Of a stretch of DNA of 60,967 bases, positions 52,468 through 60,967 are shown one piece after another. The stretch is from Acidobacteriaceae bacterium (GTDB lineage Bacteria > Acidobacteriota > Terriglobia > Terriglobales > Acidobacteriaceae). Each line of letters starts with the position of its first letter. The stretch's first letter is position 1. A program made the position numbers and the translations under genes. Location: NCBI GenBank assembly GCA_030039035.1, contig JASHQQ010000133.1:1-60967 (forward strand), written 5' to 3'. The notes below the pieces were generated by a model. The model was given only the letters and a program-made list of their open reading frames with translations, searched no databases and was not told the origin of the DNA.

Positions 52468-53394
52468 ATGGCTCTGTTGCGTTCGGCCTTCATTGTTCTC
52501 AGCCGGAATCGTCTTTTGCGCCGCTTTGGCGAGCGCTCGCAGGTCGGCCGCAGGCTCAGTTCCCGGTTCGTGGCGGGCATGGAGATCGACGACGCGCTGC
52601 GCGTGGCCGAGACCATCAATCGCCAGGGCATGAAAGTGACGCTGGATTCGCTCGGCGAAAGCGTGACGTCGGAAATGGAGGCGCACCGTTCGGCCGACGT
52701 CTACCATCGCCTTCTCGATGCCATCGCCGAGCGCAAGCTGAGCGCCAATGTAAGCGTGAAGCTGACGCAGATGGGGCTGGAGCTCTCGCCCGGCCTCGCC
52801 GAAAAAATCGCCGAGGACCTCGCTCGCCACGCCCGCTCCGCCGGCAGCTTTCTTCGGATCGACATGGAGGGCTCGCAGTTCACGCAGGTCACGCTGGACA
52901 TCGTGCGCCGGCTTCACGCCAGGGCCGATCTGCGCGGATTCATCGGCGTCGTCATCCAGGCCTATCTCTATCGCTCCCAGGCCGACATCGAGCAACTGCT
53001 GGCCGACGGCATCCGCGTGCGGCTGTGCAAGGGCGCCTACAACGAGCCGGCGGAGATTGCCTATCCGCGCAAGACCGACGTCGACGCCAACTTCGTCCGC
53101 CTGGGTTGCCTGCTGCTGAACAGCCCCCTCTATCACGGCCTGGCCACGCACGACGAGGCCATGGTCGCCGCGGCAAAATCGTTTGCCGCCCAGCACGCGA
53201 TCAATCCCGGCCGCTACGAGTTCCAGATGCTCTTCGGCGTGCGGCGCGACCTGCAGCGCAAGCTGGTGCGCGAGGGCTACAACGTTCGCGTCTATATTCC
53301 TTTCGGCCGCGAGTGGTACCCGTACTTCATGCGGCGGCTGGCCGAGCGGCCCGCCAATGTGCTGTTCATCCTGAAAAACCTCTTTCGATCCTGA
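52468..53394 (+). CDS. Proline dehydrogenase (monofunctional)
   Basis: 308-residue FAD enzyme that oxidises proline to pyrroline-5-carboxylate. GGAAGGA at 52453-52459 precedes ATG 52468; the longer open frames upstream overlap the divergent aminotransferase gene. Signatures: VTLDSLGESVTSEMEA, NVSVKLTQMGLELSP, FLRIDMEGSQFTQVTLDI, VIQAYLYRSQADIEQL, IRVRLCKGAYNEPAEIAYP, YEFQMLFGVRRDLQ, VRVYIPFGREWYPYFMRRL and ERPANVLFILKN. It is the short Deinococcus/Bacillus type without the P5C dehydrogenase domain. No P5C dehydrogenase is in the window. Confidence 0.95.
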   Translation: MALLRSAFIVLSRNRLLRRFGERSQVGRRLSSRFVAGMEIDDALRVAETINRQGMKVTLDSLGESVTSEMEAHRSADVYHRLLDAIAERKLSANVSVKLTQMGLELSPGLAEKIAEDLARHARSAGSFLRIDMEGSQFTQVTLDIVRRLHARADLRGFIGVVIQAYLYRSQADIEQLLADGIRVRLCKGAYNEPAEIAYPRKTDVDANFVRLGCLLLNSPLYHGLATHDEAMVAAAKSFAAQHAINPGRYEFQMLFGVRRDLQRKLVREGYNVRVYIPFGREWYPYFMRRLAERPANVLFILKNLFRS

Positions 53395-53477
53395 AATCGC
53401 GAGTCCTGCCGTCTGAATCAACCGATTTTGCCGGCGGTACAATCAAAGCACCGAAAAAGTTGCTCTCAGGAGCCGAA

Positions 53478-53768
53478 ATGCTTGACATTTCCACCGATAT
53501 CCAGTCATTGACGGCCTTTCGCCGCGACTCAGGCGGATTCCTGAAGCACCTGAGGAAGAGCAAACGGCCGATGGTGCTGACGGTTCGCGGCAAGGCCGCC
53601 GCCGTGGTTCAGGACGCTGAAGCGTACCAGCGTCTGCTCGATATCGCCGCGCGCGCCGACGTCCGGGAAGGAATTCGTCAGGGCCTCGAAGACGTCAAAA
53701 AAGGCAAGACCCGGCCGGTGCGCGAGTTCTTCGCCGGATTTGAAACGGCGCATGACTTGCCCTGTTAG
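53478..53768 (+). CDS. Phd/YefM-family antitoxin
   Basis: 96 residues from ATG 53478 with CAGGAG 9 nt upstream. SLTAFRRDSGGFLKHLRKSK, RPMVLTVRGKAAAVVQDAEA and YQRLLDIAARADVREGIRQG are the Phd/YefM DNA-binding fold. The tail (KGKTRPVREFFAGF) is the toxin-binding segment. It is intact although the partner toxin gene is broken, so it may now act only as a DNA-binding protein. The open frame 5' of it is a shadow of the proline dehydrogenase gene. Confidence 0.9.
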   Translation: MLDISTDIQSLTAFRRDSGGFLKHLRKSKRPMVLTVRGKAAAVVQDAEAYQRLLDIAARADVREGIRQGLEDVKKGKTRPVREFFAGFETAHDLPC

Positions 53769-54046
53769 CATCACGGCCCGTGCGGAGCGGGACCTTGTAA
53801 CCCTGTACGCAGAGATTGACGCGGAAAGCTCCGGGGCGGCCAGAAACTGGTACCGCGGCTTGCGCCGCGCGATCCTGAGCCTGGAACAAATGCCGAACCG
53901 CTGCGCGGCCACTCGCGAGAACCGACGATTGCGTCATCTTCTCTATGGAAGAAAACCACGCGTTTAGCGTGTGATCTATCGCGTGCTGGAGCGCGGGAAA
54001 CTTGTCGAAGTGCTGCACATTCGTCATGGCGCGATGTCCGGCTTAA
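53752..54046 (+). pseudogene. RelE/ParE-type toxin, inactivated by TAG and a probable 2-bp deletion
   Basis: The frame from ATG 53752 encodes a ParE/RelE fold: VSITARAERDLVTLYAEIDA, NWYRGLRRAILSLEQMPNRC, then RRLRHLLYGRKPRV. TAG at 53965-53967 interrupts exactly where family members have Tyr (KPRV-Y-RVIYRV). In the same frame the conserved end RVIYRVLERGKLVEVLHIRHGA continues. At 54030 one GC appears to be missing from a GC run: restoring it gives HGARCPA and TAA 54044-54046, the usual ending. Without it the frame runs into the next gene. The start overlaps the antitoxin stop by 17 bp. Confidence 0.85.
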
Positions 54047-54133
54047 GAACTTCCGATCTCGTCCAAGGTCAGGGGCGAACAGAGCGCCCGCGTAGAATCG
54101 CATCAGGACTGCGCTCAGCCAATCCGTGTCATC

Positions 54134-54391
54134 ATGTCGCGCAACTTCTATTTCCTGGCTGCCGCCCTGGCACTGCTCGCGCTCGTCTCCGTGGGCATGG
54201 CGCTGGTGCCTTCGAGCTTTCAGCCGGGGCTGCCGGCCAACGGATCGCTGTGGCGGACGATCGCGCTCCTGTTGCTGCTCGCCGCGCTCGCCTTCGCGCT
54301 CCTCGGCGTGCTCACGCATCTCTTCGAGCAGGTCGACCGGCGCAACGACGAGGCGCGGCTGGCCGAACGGCGAAGACGCCGCGGCCTGTGA
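54134..54391 (+). CDS. Small two-helix membrane protein
   Basis: 85 residues. Helix 1 (FYFLAAALALLALVSVGMAL) and helix 2 (IALLLLLAALAFALLGVLTHL) are separated by a short Pro/Gly loop (PSSFQPGLPANGSLWR). The end is charged (EQVDRRNDEARLAERRRRRG), so the C-terminus is probably cytoplasmic. No family recognised. 75 bp before queD on the same strand. Confidence 0.7.
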   Translation: MSRNFYFLAAALALLALVSVGMALVPSSFQPGLPANGSLWRTIALLLLLAALAFALLGVLTHLFEQVDRRNDEARLAERRRRRGL

Positions 54392-54465
54392 GCGGCGCGC
54401 GGAATAAACCAGGTCTTAAAATGAAGAAGTGCAGGGTATTCGCATAGAACGGGATCGAAACGCCG

Positions 54466-54843
54466 ATGTATGAGGTCACCGTGGAAGCCGGGTTTTCGTC
54501 CGGCCACTATCTTCGCAACTACCATGGCAAATGCGAGAACCCGCATGGCCACAATTACAAAGTTCGTGTGACGCTCGCCGGCAAAGAGCTCGACTCCTCC
54601 GGCCTGCTGCTCGACTTCAGGCTGCTCAAGCAGGTGCTGAAGCCGACCATCGATCGCATCGACCACCAGATGCTGAACGATCTCGCACCCTTTACCGGGC
54701 TCAATCCTTCGGCGGAAAACATCGCCAGATATTTTTACGACGAGACCAGCCGCCAGCTTGCCGGCATGACGGACGGGCGCGTGCGCGTAAAGGATTGCAC
54801 GATCTGGGAGACGGATACGACCACGGCGACGTACTCGGAATAG
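54466..54843 (+). CDS. queD: 6-carboxy-5,6,7,8-tetrahydropterin synthase QueD
   Basis: 125 residues; second step of queuosine and other 7-deazaguanine synthesis. Zinc ligands are His14 (FSSGHYL), His27 and His29 (ENPHGHNYKV), and the catalytic Cys23 lies in GKCENPHGH. The C-terminal WETDTTTATY is typical. MYEVTVEAGFSSGHYLRNYH is a standard N-terminus. No queC, queE or queF is in the window. The family also contains 6-pyruvoyltetrahydropterin synthases, but length and motif spacing favour QueD. Confidence 0.93.
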   Translation: MYEVTVEAGFSSGHYLRNYHGKCENPHGHNYKVRVTLAGKELDSSGLLLDFRLLKQVLKPTIDRIDHQMLNDLAPFTGLNPSAENIARYFYDETSRQLAGMTDGRVRVKDCTIWETDTTTATYSE

Positions 54844-55186
54844 GACGCGCGTGCTCGGTTCGCGCGTGATGGACGAGTGTTTCCCAAGGGCTAAAGCCCT
54901 CGACTCTCTTGTTGAACATCGACGTACGGCCCAAGGCCCGTACCCTTCACGCCAAAGCCCGTACCTCGGCTTGAAGCCATACGCTCGTCGTAAATCGCCA
55001 CGGGCTCGTCACCGCCTTTCATTGCGCCGCCCATAGCGTGATACACTTTGCCCCAACACTTGCTGGAGCGAGCAGAAAGCAACGGGTCGGGACCGGTCTG
55101 GCGGCGCGATTTTCGGGTATCGCGCGAAGGCAGATGCAGAACCCGCGCTTCCCAGCCAGGTGCAAATCGATTCACTGGAGCCAGCC
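54844..55186. repeat. Intergenic region with GGGCTAAAGCCC and GTACxxxCTTCACGCC repeat words
   Basis: About 340 bp upstream of the receptor gene. AAGGGCTAAAGCCCTCGAC at 54888 carries the inverted GGGCTTTAGCCC word of the 33481/42837 element. GCCCGTACCCTTCACGCC at 54936-54953, with CGGCTTGAAGCC after it, is related to 5970-6000. No gene is supported. ACTGGAG at 55173 is the receptor's Shine-Dalgarno. Confidence 0.65.
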
Positions 55187-58100
55187 GTGATCCGCGTGAA
55201 AGCCTTCCCTGCCCTGATCGTTCCCCTGCTGCTCCTTGCCGCCGCCTCGCGGAAATCGCCGGCGCAGGACACCACGTCCCTCAACGGCCGCGTCACCGAC
55301 ATCAGCGGCGCCGCCATTCCGGGAGCCTCGGTCAAGCTCACTTCGCAGGCCACGGGCGCGGTGCGCGAAAACAAGGCCGACAGCACCGGACAATATCAGT
55401 TCTCGCAGCTCGCGCCGGGCCGCTACACGCTGCTGGCCTCGGCCAAGGGATTTGCCGCCAGCGAGCGCACCAACATGGATCTGCTGGTGAGCCAGCCGGC
55501 AACGGCGAATATCGCGCTGCAGCTCGCTACGGTGACCGAGAACGTGACCGTGACCTCGGTCGAGCAGCCCATGCTGAACACCACCGACGCCACGATCGGC
55601 AACGCCTTCGACACGCGGCAGGTGGAACAGCTCCCGCTCGATCAGCGCAACCTGCCGGATCTGCTCAGCCTGCAGCCCGGCGTCACGTTTCTCGGACGCT
55701 CCGACGACGTGAACGGCACGCAGGGCACCGGCAACACGAGCACCGACTCACGCGCCGGGTCGGTCAACGGCGGACGCAGCGACCAGTCGAACATCACTCT
55801 CGACGGCGTAGACGTCAACGACATCAACAACGGCTACGCCTTCACCAGCGTTCTGCGCACAACTCAGGACTCCGTCGCCGAATTCCGCGTCACCACCAGC
55901 AACCCCAACGCCGAGGAAGGCCGCTCTTCCGGCGCGCAGGTAGCCCTGGTCACGCGCAGCGGAACCAACGCCTTCCACGGCGCTGTTTATGAGTACAACC
56001 GCTCCAATCTTCTCGAGGCCAACGATTTCTTCAACAAGGAACAGGAGCTTGCTGCCGGGTTGACGAATCGGCCGGTGAGCCTCGTCCGCAACATCTACGG
56101 CGCGGCCGTTGGCGGACCCGTCCTGAAAGACCGCCTCTTCTTCTTCGCCAACTTCGAGGGGCGCCGGGACTCGCAGGGCACCAGCGTCAACGGCGGGACG
56201 GTTCCCTCGGCCAGCTATCGCGCCGGAAACCTGAACTACGAGTACGCCAAGGGCGGCGGCGATTCAGTCTATACGCTCACGCCGGCCGATATCCGCAGCA
56301 TGGATCCGTCGAATATCGGCAACGATCCCGCCCTGCTCGCCGTGCTCAACGCCTACCCCGTCGGGAACGATCCGACGCAGGGCGATGGGCTGAACAATAT
56401 CGGCTACCGGTTTCCCTACACCATTCACCGCAAATACGACACCTACATTTCGCGCATCGACTGGAACGTGACCCGGGACGCGAAGCATACGGTTTTCTGG
56501 CGCGGCAATCTGCAGAACGACAACGAACCCTCGCCGCCCGCGTTTCCCGGCCAGCCGCCGCAGCAGACCGTGCTGACGAACAACAAGGGATTTGCCGCCG
56601 GCTACACCTGGCTGATCAGCAACAATATGGTCAACGATCTTCGCTACGGCCTCACGCGTGAGGGTGAGGACACGGCAGGCGCGGCCGACCAGCCCTACAT
56701 TCTCTTTTCCGAGGTCTATCAGCCGGTGTCGATCGACTACTCGACCTCGTTCATCGTCCCGGTGCAGAATCTGGTCGACACTCTCTCGTGGACGAAACAC
56801 AATCACAATTTCGCCTTCGGCGCCGACATCCGCTTCATCGGCGACAAGCGCGTCAGCAATGCGGATTCGTTCCCCAGCGGGCAGATGAACCAGGGCTGGC
56901 TTACGCGCAGCTCCACCATCGCCAACAGCCACGGGCCGTTCGACCCCGAGCAGTACGGTTTTCCCGCGGTCGATTTTTCCAACTACGGCAACGAGTACAA
57001 CGACGCCCTGATGAACATCGTGGGTACCATTACCGAGGGCGCCGCGATCTATAACTACACAAAGACCGGCAGCACGCTGGGGGTGGGTGCGCCGGTGGAG
57101 CGGAACTACCGCTGGAACGAATACGAACTCTACGGGCAGGACACGTGGCGAATCCTGAACACGCTCACGCTCACCTACGGCCTGCGCTACGCCTACCTGC
57201 AGGCGCCGGCGGAGACGAGCGGCACCCAGGTGGGCGCCTGCCAGTATGTCGGCAGCGTGTGCCAGCCGTATTCGCTGACGAAATACTACGAAGGCAGCAT
57301 CGCCCAGGGCGCTGCCGGCGGCGCGGCCAACAACGTGGGCCACATCGGATTCAATCTCAACGGACGCTACAACAATGCCCCCGATTTCTGGACGCCCGAC
57401 AAGCTTGACCTCGGTCCGCGGCTGGCCATCGCGTATTCGCCCGCGCCCTCCGGAGGAGTCCTCGGGAAGCTGCTCGGCAACCAGCAGACCAGCATTCGCG
57501 CCGGCTATTCGCTGGTCTTCGATCACTTCGGCGCCGGCGTGGTGCAGATCTTCGACACCACCGGATCGTATGGGCTTTCGTCGCAACTGCAAAATGCCCC
57601 GGGATCGGTGCCCATCGAGGACGCGCCGCGTTTCACCGCCAACAACGTGGTGCCGCAATCGCTGCTCCCGCCCGCGCCCAAGGGCGGTTTTCCCGCCTTG
57701 CCGGCGGCCAGCGGCAACGGCAGCTTTGCCATTAGCTGGGGACTCGACTCCGAGATCAGGACGCCCTATTCGCACCTGCTCGATTTCTCCGTTACGCGCG
57801 GGCTGCATAGCGGCGGCTCCGTCGAGCTTTCCTGGGTGAGCCGCCTGGGTCGCCGCCAGCTTGCCCAGGAGGACGTGGCCATGCCCATCAACCTCACGCT
57901 GGGCGGTACTTCATACTTCGCCGCCGCCGCGCAAATGGCCAGGCTGGCGCGCGCCAATACCCCGGTTACCGCCGTCGGCAAGGTTCCCTATTGGGAGCAG
58001 GAGTTCGCGGGCCTGAGCGGGCAGGACGTCGGCCTCGGCTTCGGGCCGCTGACCGCCACACAGAACGTCTATGCGCTTTTTCTCAGCAATCTGTTCAACG

Positions 58101-58996
58101 AAACCTATGCGCTCTACCAGCTCGACACCCCCGGCTCGCTGCCCAACAGTAACATCGGCGCCGGCGTGAACTATCCGGCTTTCCGCTACTATCACGACCA
58201 GTATTCGGCTCTGTATACGTGGCGCTCGGTGGGAGACTCGAACTTCAACGCGCTCGAGGCCGTCTACCGTCAGCACTTTGGCGGCGTGCAGGCCGATTTC
58301 AACTACACCTACGGAAAATCGCTCGATATCACGTCCCAGGCCGAGCGCCTGGGCAACTCGGCGAGCACCAACTACGCGCAGATCATGAATAGTTGGGAGC
58401 CGAACCAGCTCTACGGCCCGTCGGACTACGACGTGCGCCACCAGATCAATTCCAATTTCGTTTGGGATTTGCCCTTCGGCACCGGGAAAAGGTTCTTCTC
58501 CGGCACGAACCGGATCGCCAACGAATTCATCGGCGGATGGCAGACCACCGGCATCGCCCGCTGGACCAGCGGATTTCCCTTCATCATGAACAACGGCGCC
58601 TACTACCCGACGAACTGGGACATCCAGGGCTACGCCGAACTGGTCTCCCCCATCAATTCGCACGACAACGCCCGCGGCAGCCTGACGCAGCGCTTCGCCA
58701 ACCCGGCGGGCGTCTTCGCCGACTTTGCGCACGCGCTGCCAGGGCAATCCGGCACGCGCAATCCGCTGCGCGGTGACGGATTCTGGGACTGGGACGAGGG
58801 CGTGAACAAGACCTTCTCCCTGGCCGAGCGCTGCAAGCTGATCCTGCGCTGGGACATGTTCAACATGACCAACAGCGTGCGCTTCGATCCGCAGTCGATC
58901 AGCGCCACACTGGACGATCCGCAGACTTTCGGCCAGGCGACCGGGCTGCTGACCAACTATCGGCTGGCGCAGTTTGCGGCGCGCATCGAGTTCTGA
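55187..58996 (+). CDS. TonB-dependent receptor-like protein with carboxypeptidase-regulatory-like domain
   Basis: 1269 residues from GTG 55187, with GGAG 9 nt upstream. Signal peptide IRVKAFPALIVPLLLLAAAS. A carboxypeptidase-regulatory-like Ig domain (LNGRVTDISGAAIPGASVKL through AATVTENVTVTS, about 30-125) precedes a TonB plug (FDTRQVEQLPLDQRNLPDLL, GGRSDQSNITLDGVDVNDIN). A long outer-membrane barrel follows with ARIEF at the very end. The layout is the Oar-like type common in Acidobacteriota, thought to take up large glycans or peptides. No TonB-box is obvious. Substrate unknown; GH5 and GH43 genes elsewhere in the window suggest oligosaccharides. Confidence 0.92.
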   Translation: MIRVKAFPALIVPLLLLAAASRKSPAQDTTSLNGRVTDISGAAIPGASVKLTSQATGAVRENKADSTGQYQFSQLAPGRYTLLASAKGFAASERTNMDLLVSQPATANIALQLATVTENVTVTSVEQPMLNTTDATIGNAFDTRQVEQLPLDQRNLPDLLSLQPGVTFLGRSDDVNGTQGTGNTSTDSRAGSVNGGRSDQSNITLDGVDVNDINNGYAFTSVLRTTQDSVAEFRVTTSNPNAEEGRSSGAQVALVTRSGTNAFHGAVYEYNRSNLLEANDFFNKEQELAAGLTNRPVSLVRNIYGAAVGGPVLKDRLFFFANFEGRRDSQGTSVNGGTVPSASYRAGNLNYEYAKGGGDSVYTLTPADIRSMDPSNIGNDPALLAVLNAYPVGNDPTQGDGLNNIGYRFPYTIHRKYDTYISRIDWNVTRDAKHTVFWRGNLQNDNEPSPPAFPGQPPQQTVLTNNKGFAAGYTWLISNNMVNDLRYGLTREGEDTAGAADQPYILFSEVYQPVSIDYSTSFIVPVQNLVDTLSWTKHNHNFAFGADIRFIGDKRVSNADSFPSGQMNQGWLTRSSTIANSHGPFDPEQYGFPAVDFSNYGNEYNDALMNIVGTITEGAAIYNYTKTGSTLGVGAPVERNYRWNEYELYGQDTWRILNTLTLTYGLRYAYLQAPAETSGTQVGACQYVGSVCQPYSLTKYYEGSIAQGAAGGAANNVGHIGFNLNGRYNNAPDFWTPDKLDLGPRLAIAYSPAPSGGVLGKLLGNQQTSIRAGYSLVFDHFGAGVVQIFDTTGSYGLSSQLQNAPGSVPIEDAPRFTANNVVPQSLLPPAPKGGFPALPAASGNGSFAISWGLDSEIRTPYSHLLDFSVTRGLHSGGSVELSWVSRLGRRQLAQEDVAMPINLTLGGTSYFAAAAQMARLARANTPVTAVGKVPYWEQEFAGLSGQDVGLGFGPLTATQNVYALFLSNLFNETYALYQLDTPGSLPNSNIGAGVNYPAFRYYHDQYSALYTWRSVGDSNFNALEAVYRQHFGGVQADFNYTYGKSLDITSQAERLGNSASTNYAQIMNSWEPNQLYGPSDYDVRHQINSNFVWDLPFGTGKRFFSGTNRIANEFIGGWQTTGIARWTSGFPFIMNNGAYYPTNWDIQGYAELVSPINSHDNARGSLTQRFANPAGVFADFAHALPGQSGTRNPLRGDGFWDWDEGVNKTFSLAERCKLILRWDMFNMTNSVRFDPQSISATLDDPQTFGQATGLLTNYRLAQFAARIEF

Positions 58997-59091
58997 AATC
59001 CTGATCGAGGGACTCTGTATCGAACTACCGCTTCAGAGCGTTGATCTGCCCGGCGGCAGCGGTGTGTTCCTTGGCGCTTTTCCCGCGTCGC

Positions 59092-60864
59092 CTACCGCGC
59101 GCCCGGCCCCGCAACAGCGGCGGTGAAACCGATCTTTGCATCCGCCGCTGCGCTCAGCTCGAGCGTGACCTGCGCGCTCGTGCCCGGCGCCAGCCGGTTG
59201 GCGGTCAGACTCAGGTCGACATAGGAACTGCCCGGCACGGCAAAGCAGACCGTCGCGCCGTTCCGGTTCACGAGGCTGGCTCCGCCTTTCAGCTCCGTCA
59301 GCGCCAGTGAAACGGGCCCGAAGATAGTCGACTTGCTTGTATTCGTCAGTTTTGCGGTCTGCGACCAGATTGCGGTCTTCGCATCGTAGCTCGGGCTTCC
59401 GAGGTCGATGGCGAAATCTCCCGTAATCGTGTTCGCGCACGGCAGGCTGGCGACGTAGATCCCTGTGTCATACCAGTACGGGCCTCCGGTGGCGCCGAAG
59501 ACCACGCGTCCGCCGCTCATGGCGCCGCTCCCGGGCGGATTCACCGAATAGGCGCATCCCGGCGCTTCATAGCCGCCGTCGCACGAGGCGCCCGTGGGCA
59601 GCGGGTCGCGCGGTGAAATCAACTTGACAACCTTGTCATTCACAGAGGAGTCGAGCACCGTGTACCCGGTCTTCTCGTCCTCCACCTGGAAAACCGCCGT
59701 GCCTTCATTGGCCACCAGATCGTTGAACGAGTTTTGTCCGTTCAACTTGTCGCCATTCGGCTGCTCGTCGCAACTGTTCATCAGGCTGGACGCGACGCCG
59801 CCGGCGAGAGTGGTTTTGAAGACGCCCCCGAACCACCCCTGCCCGCCTCCACAGGTCCCTTTGTAAAACGGATCGCTGCCAATGAAGAAGACGTTGTCGC
59901 CGTCCACGATGGGCTGGCCATAGACCGAGGCCTGGTCGGCATATTTCGATTCATGGCCGGTGTCTTTGGGCAGCACATAGTTCGAGAGCAGAATCGCGTT
60001 ATCCGGCGAATTGACAAAGAGCCCCCACGGGCCCGGGTTGCCTGCATTTCCGGCCAGCGCCACATTGCCTCCGGAGATGAACCCCTGAGACCACGCGTCG
60101 ATGACCCAGCAGAACTCCGCCGCGCATCCTTTGGGAAATTTCGTCTTGTAACCGGTGCTGAAGTCGGCGATCAGGTGCAGATCGGCTTCGGTCGTATCCA
60201 CGTTGGCCGGCGCCCACCACACGCCATCGTTTGCCGGCTTGCCTGCGGCGATCGCGGTGCCCCCGAACACGACCGTTCCCTGATCGATCGACATCCCCGA
60301 TACGCCGTTGTTGTTGTACGGGAGATTGACGCCGCAGAATTTGCCGCCAAAACCCGGCAGCGTCATGGTGTAGTCGACCACGCGGCGCACCGTTCCGCCG
60401 CCGACCGGCACCGTATAGAGGCCGCCGTGGCAGTTCGTCTTCGGGTTATAGCCGGCGTCCTCCCCGTAGAAGAGTACCGTGCCGTCGCGCACCTGAAGAT
60501 TGTCGGTGCTGATAACGGCAAATCCGGTGAACTTGCCGCCATTCGCGCCAAATGGAACCGAAGTATTGGTGTCGACCAGCTTCGACAGCTTGCCCGAGAT
60601 CAGGTCGTAGGACCAGATCGAAGGCCCGTTGTCGGCGGTGCAATGGTCGTTTCCCTGATCCCAGAAAACCACCCACTGGCCGTCGATCGCCGGAAACCGG
60701 AGGGCGGGGTTGAACATGCCTTTGCCGTTTGGGCACTCTGTATCGTTGTCCACGACCTTCGTAATGGTCCAGGTCATCGACGACGACGCGGCGTCCGCCC
60801 TTTGCGCCAGCGCTGCGCCTGCTCCGGCAAGCACGCAAAAAATGACACTCCCGCGCGACAACAT
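59092..60864 (-). CDS. Secreted protein of unknown function with disulfide-rich propeller-like body
   Basis: 590 residues with signal peptide (GSVIFCVLAGAGAALAQRAD). GGAGGGAGATGAA precedes ATG 60864. The body has recurrent short blocks such as FPAIDGQWVVFWDQGND, VRDGTVLFYGEDAGYN, IDQGTVVFGGTAIA and IVDGDNVFFIGSDPFY that look like propeller blades, with about a dozen cysteines. The last 100 residues (NTITGDFAIDLGSPSYDAKT onward) form an Ig-like domain ending TLELSAAADAKIGFTAAV. No catalytic motif was seen and no family recognised. Confidence 0.85.
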   Translation of the reverse strand: MLSRGSVIFCVLAGAGAALAQRADAASSSMTWTITKVVDNDTECPNGKGMFNPALRFPAIDGQWVVFWDQGNDHCTADNGPSIWSYDLISGKLSKLVDTNTSVPFGANGGKFTGFAVISTDNLQVRDGTVLFYGEDAGYNPKTNCHGGLYTVPVGGGTVRRVVDYTMTLPGFGGKFCGVNLPYNNNGVSGMSIDQGTVVFGGTAIAAGKPANDGVWWAPANVDTTEADLHLIADFSTGYKTKFPKGCAAEFCWVIDAWSQGFISGGNVALAGNAGNPGPWGLFVNSPDNAILLSNYVLPKDTGHESKYADQASVYGQPIVDGDNVFFIGSDPFYKGTCGGGQGWFGGVFKTTLAGGVASSLMNSCDEQPNGDKLNGQNSFNDLVANEGTAVFQVEDEKTGYTVLDSSVNDKVVKLISPRDPLPTGASCDGGYEAPGCAYSVNPPGSGAMSGGRVVFGATGGPYWYDTGIYVASLPCANTITGDFAIDLGSPSYDAKTAIWSQTAKLTNTSKSTIFGPVSLALTELKGGASLVNRNGATVCFAVPGSSYVDLSLTANRLAPGTSAQVTLELSAAADAKIGFTAAVAGPGAR

Positions 60865-60967
60865 TTCATCTCCCTCCGCAAACAGCCGAGCCGTTCCTTT
60901 ATGAAGTGTCCAAAAAGCGCATCCCGTCTTGCCGGATTCTCCTGCCCTTTCGGCACAGCCAAAAACA

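Noticed and set aside
10611..53970. Amber codon reassignment or programmed read-through
   Set aside because: TAG ends several intact conserved genes here (rpsT, apt, the phosphoesterase and aspartic protease genes), and one of the two interrupted genes also carries a frame error.
53971..54447. 158-codon ORF starting RVIYRV-like
   Set aside because: Its first 20 residues are the C-terminus of the broken toxin; the rest is out-of-frame DNA overlapping the next gene.
1..60967. tRNA, rRNA, tmRNA, insertion sequences, prophage genes
   Set aside because: No tRNA T-loop plus acceptor pairing, transposase, integrase or phage structural motif was seen in the gaps or frames.

Overview
The window is high-GC, densely coded bacterial DNA, most likely from an Acidobacteriota (Terriglobia-like) chromosome. 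This is inferred from gene style, not a database search. The signs are a very large TonB-dependent receptor with an N-terminal carboxypeptidase-regulatory-like domain, a CadC/OmpR-type winged-helix regulator fused to a membrane segment and TPRs, a VWFA-related N-terminal domain, many secreted beta-propeller or Ig-like proteins, and several families of short palindromic or tandem repeats between genes. I see no rRNA, tRNA, CRISPR array, insertion sequence or prophage.

Layout. 1-5.6 kb: DinG-type helicase (cut by the left edge), a VOC protein, the ribosome-assembly GTPase Der, a second VOC protein whose 3' end runs into a repeat, and NadA. 6-9.2 kb: GH5 glycosidase and two tandem paralogous beta-barrel-like proteins. 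9.4-16 kb: MutY, a membrane protein split by an in-frame TAG, a phosphoesterase, a large secreted propeller/IPT protein and rpsT with a clear terminator. 16-23.2 kb: an orphan DUF433 antitoxin-like protein, a GH43 lipoprotein, a PA14 protein, a winged-helix/TPR regulator and a two-motif aspartic protease. 23.2-29.6 kb: beta-oxidation genes (thiolase and a FadN-type fusion) separated by a vapBC pair and a secreted protein, then a membrane-anchored amidohydrolase. 30-36.5 kb: a propeller protein, then a translationally coupled run of a zinc-binding M16 peptidase, an M16 partner lacking zinc ligands, and glmU. 36.5-45 kb: histidine kinase with a YpdA-type reductase, a second vapBC behind a repeated upstream element, class I fumarase, an ICMT-like methyltransferase behind a promoter with tandem palindromes, MarR, acylphosphatase and apt. 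45-61 kb: a 1275-residue secreted protein with six Ig-like repeats, a CopG/MobC-like protein, a HAD nucleotidase, a mini zinc-binding protein, a Tat-exported class V aminotransferase, proline dehydrogenase, an antitoxin with a broken RelE/ParE toxin, QueD, the TonB-dependent receptor and a secreted protein of unknown role.

The genes suggest a heterotroph that degrades plant or microbial polysaccharides (GH5, GH43, TonB-dependent receptor) and oxidises fatty acids and proline. The accessory layer is made of toxin-antitoxin remnants and short repeats. Repeats appear to have rewritten gene ends three times: the 3' end of der, the 3' end of the second VOC gene, and the 5' end of the second M16 gene. 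Two genes carry in-frame TAG codons that look like independent nonsense mutations. I did not find a convincing new multi-gene defence or biosynthetic system. The strongest leads are the repeat insertions into coding sequence, the M16/M16/glmU coupling, and the candidate operators at 42,041-42,066 and 39,549-39,585.
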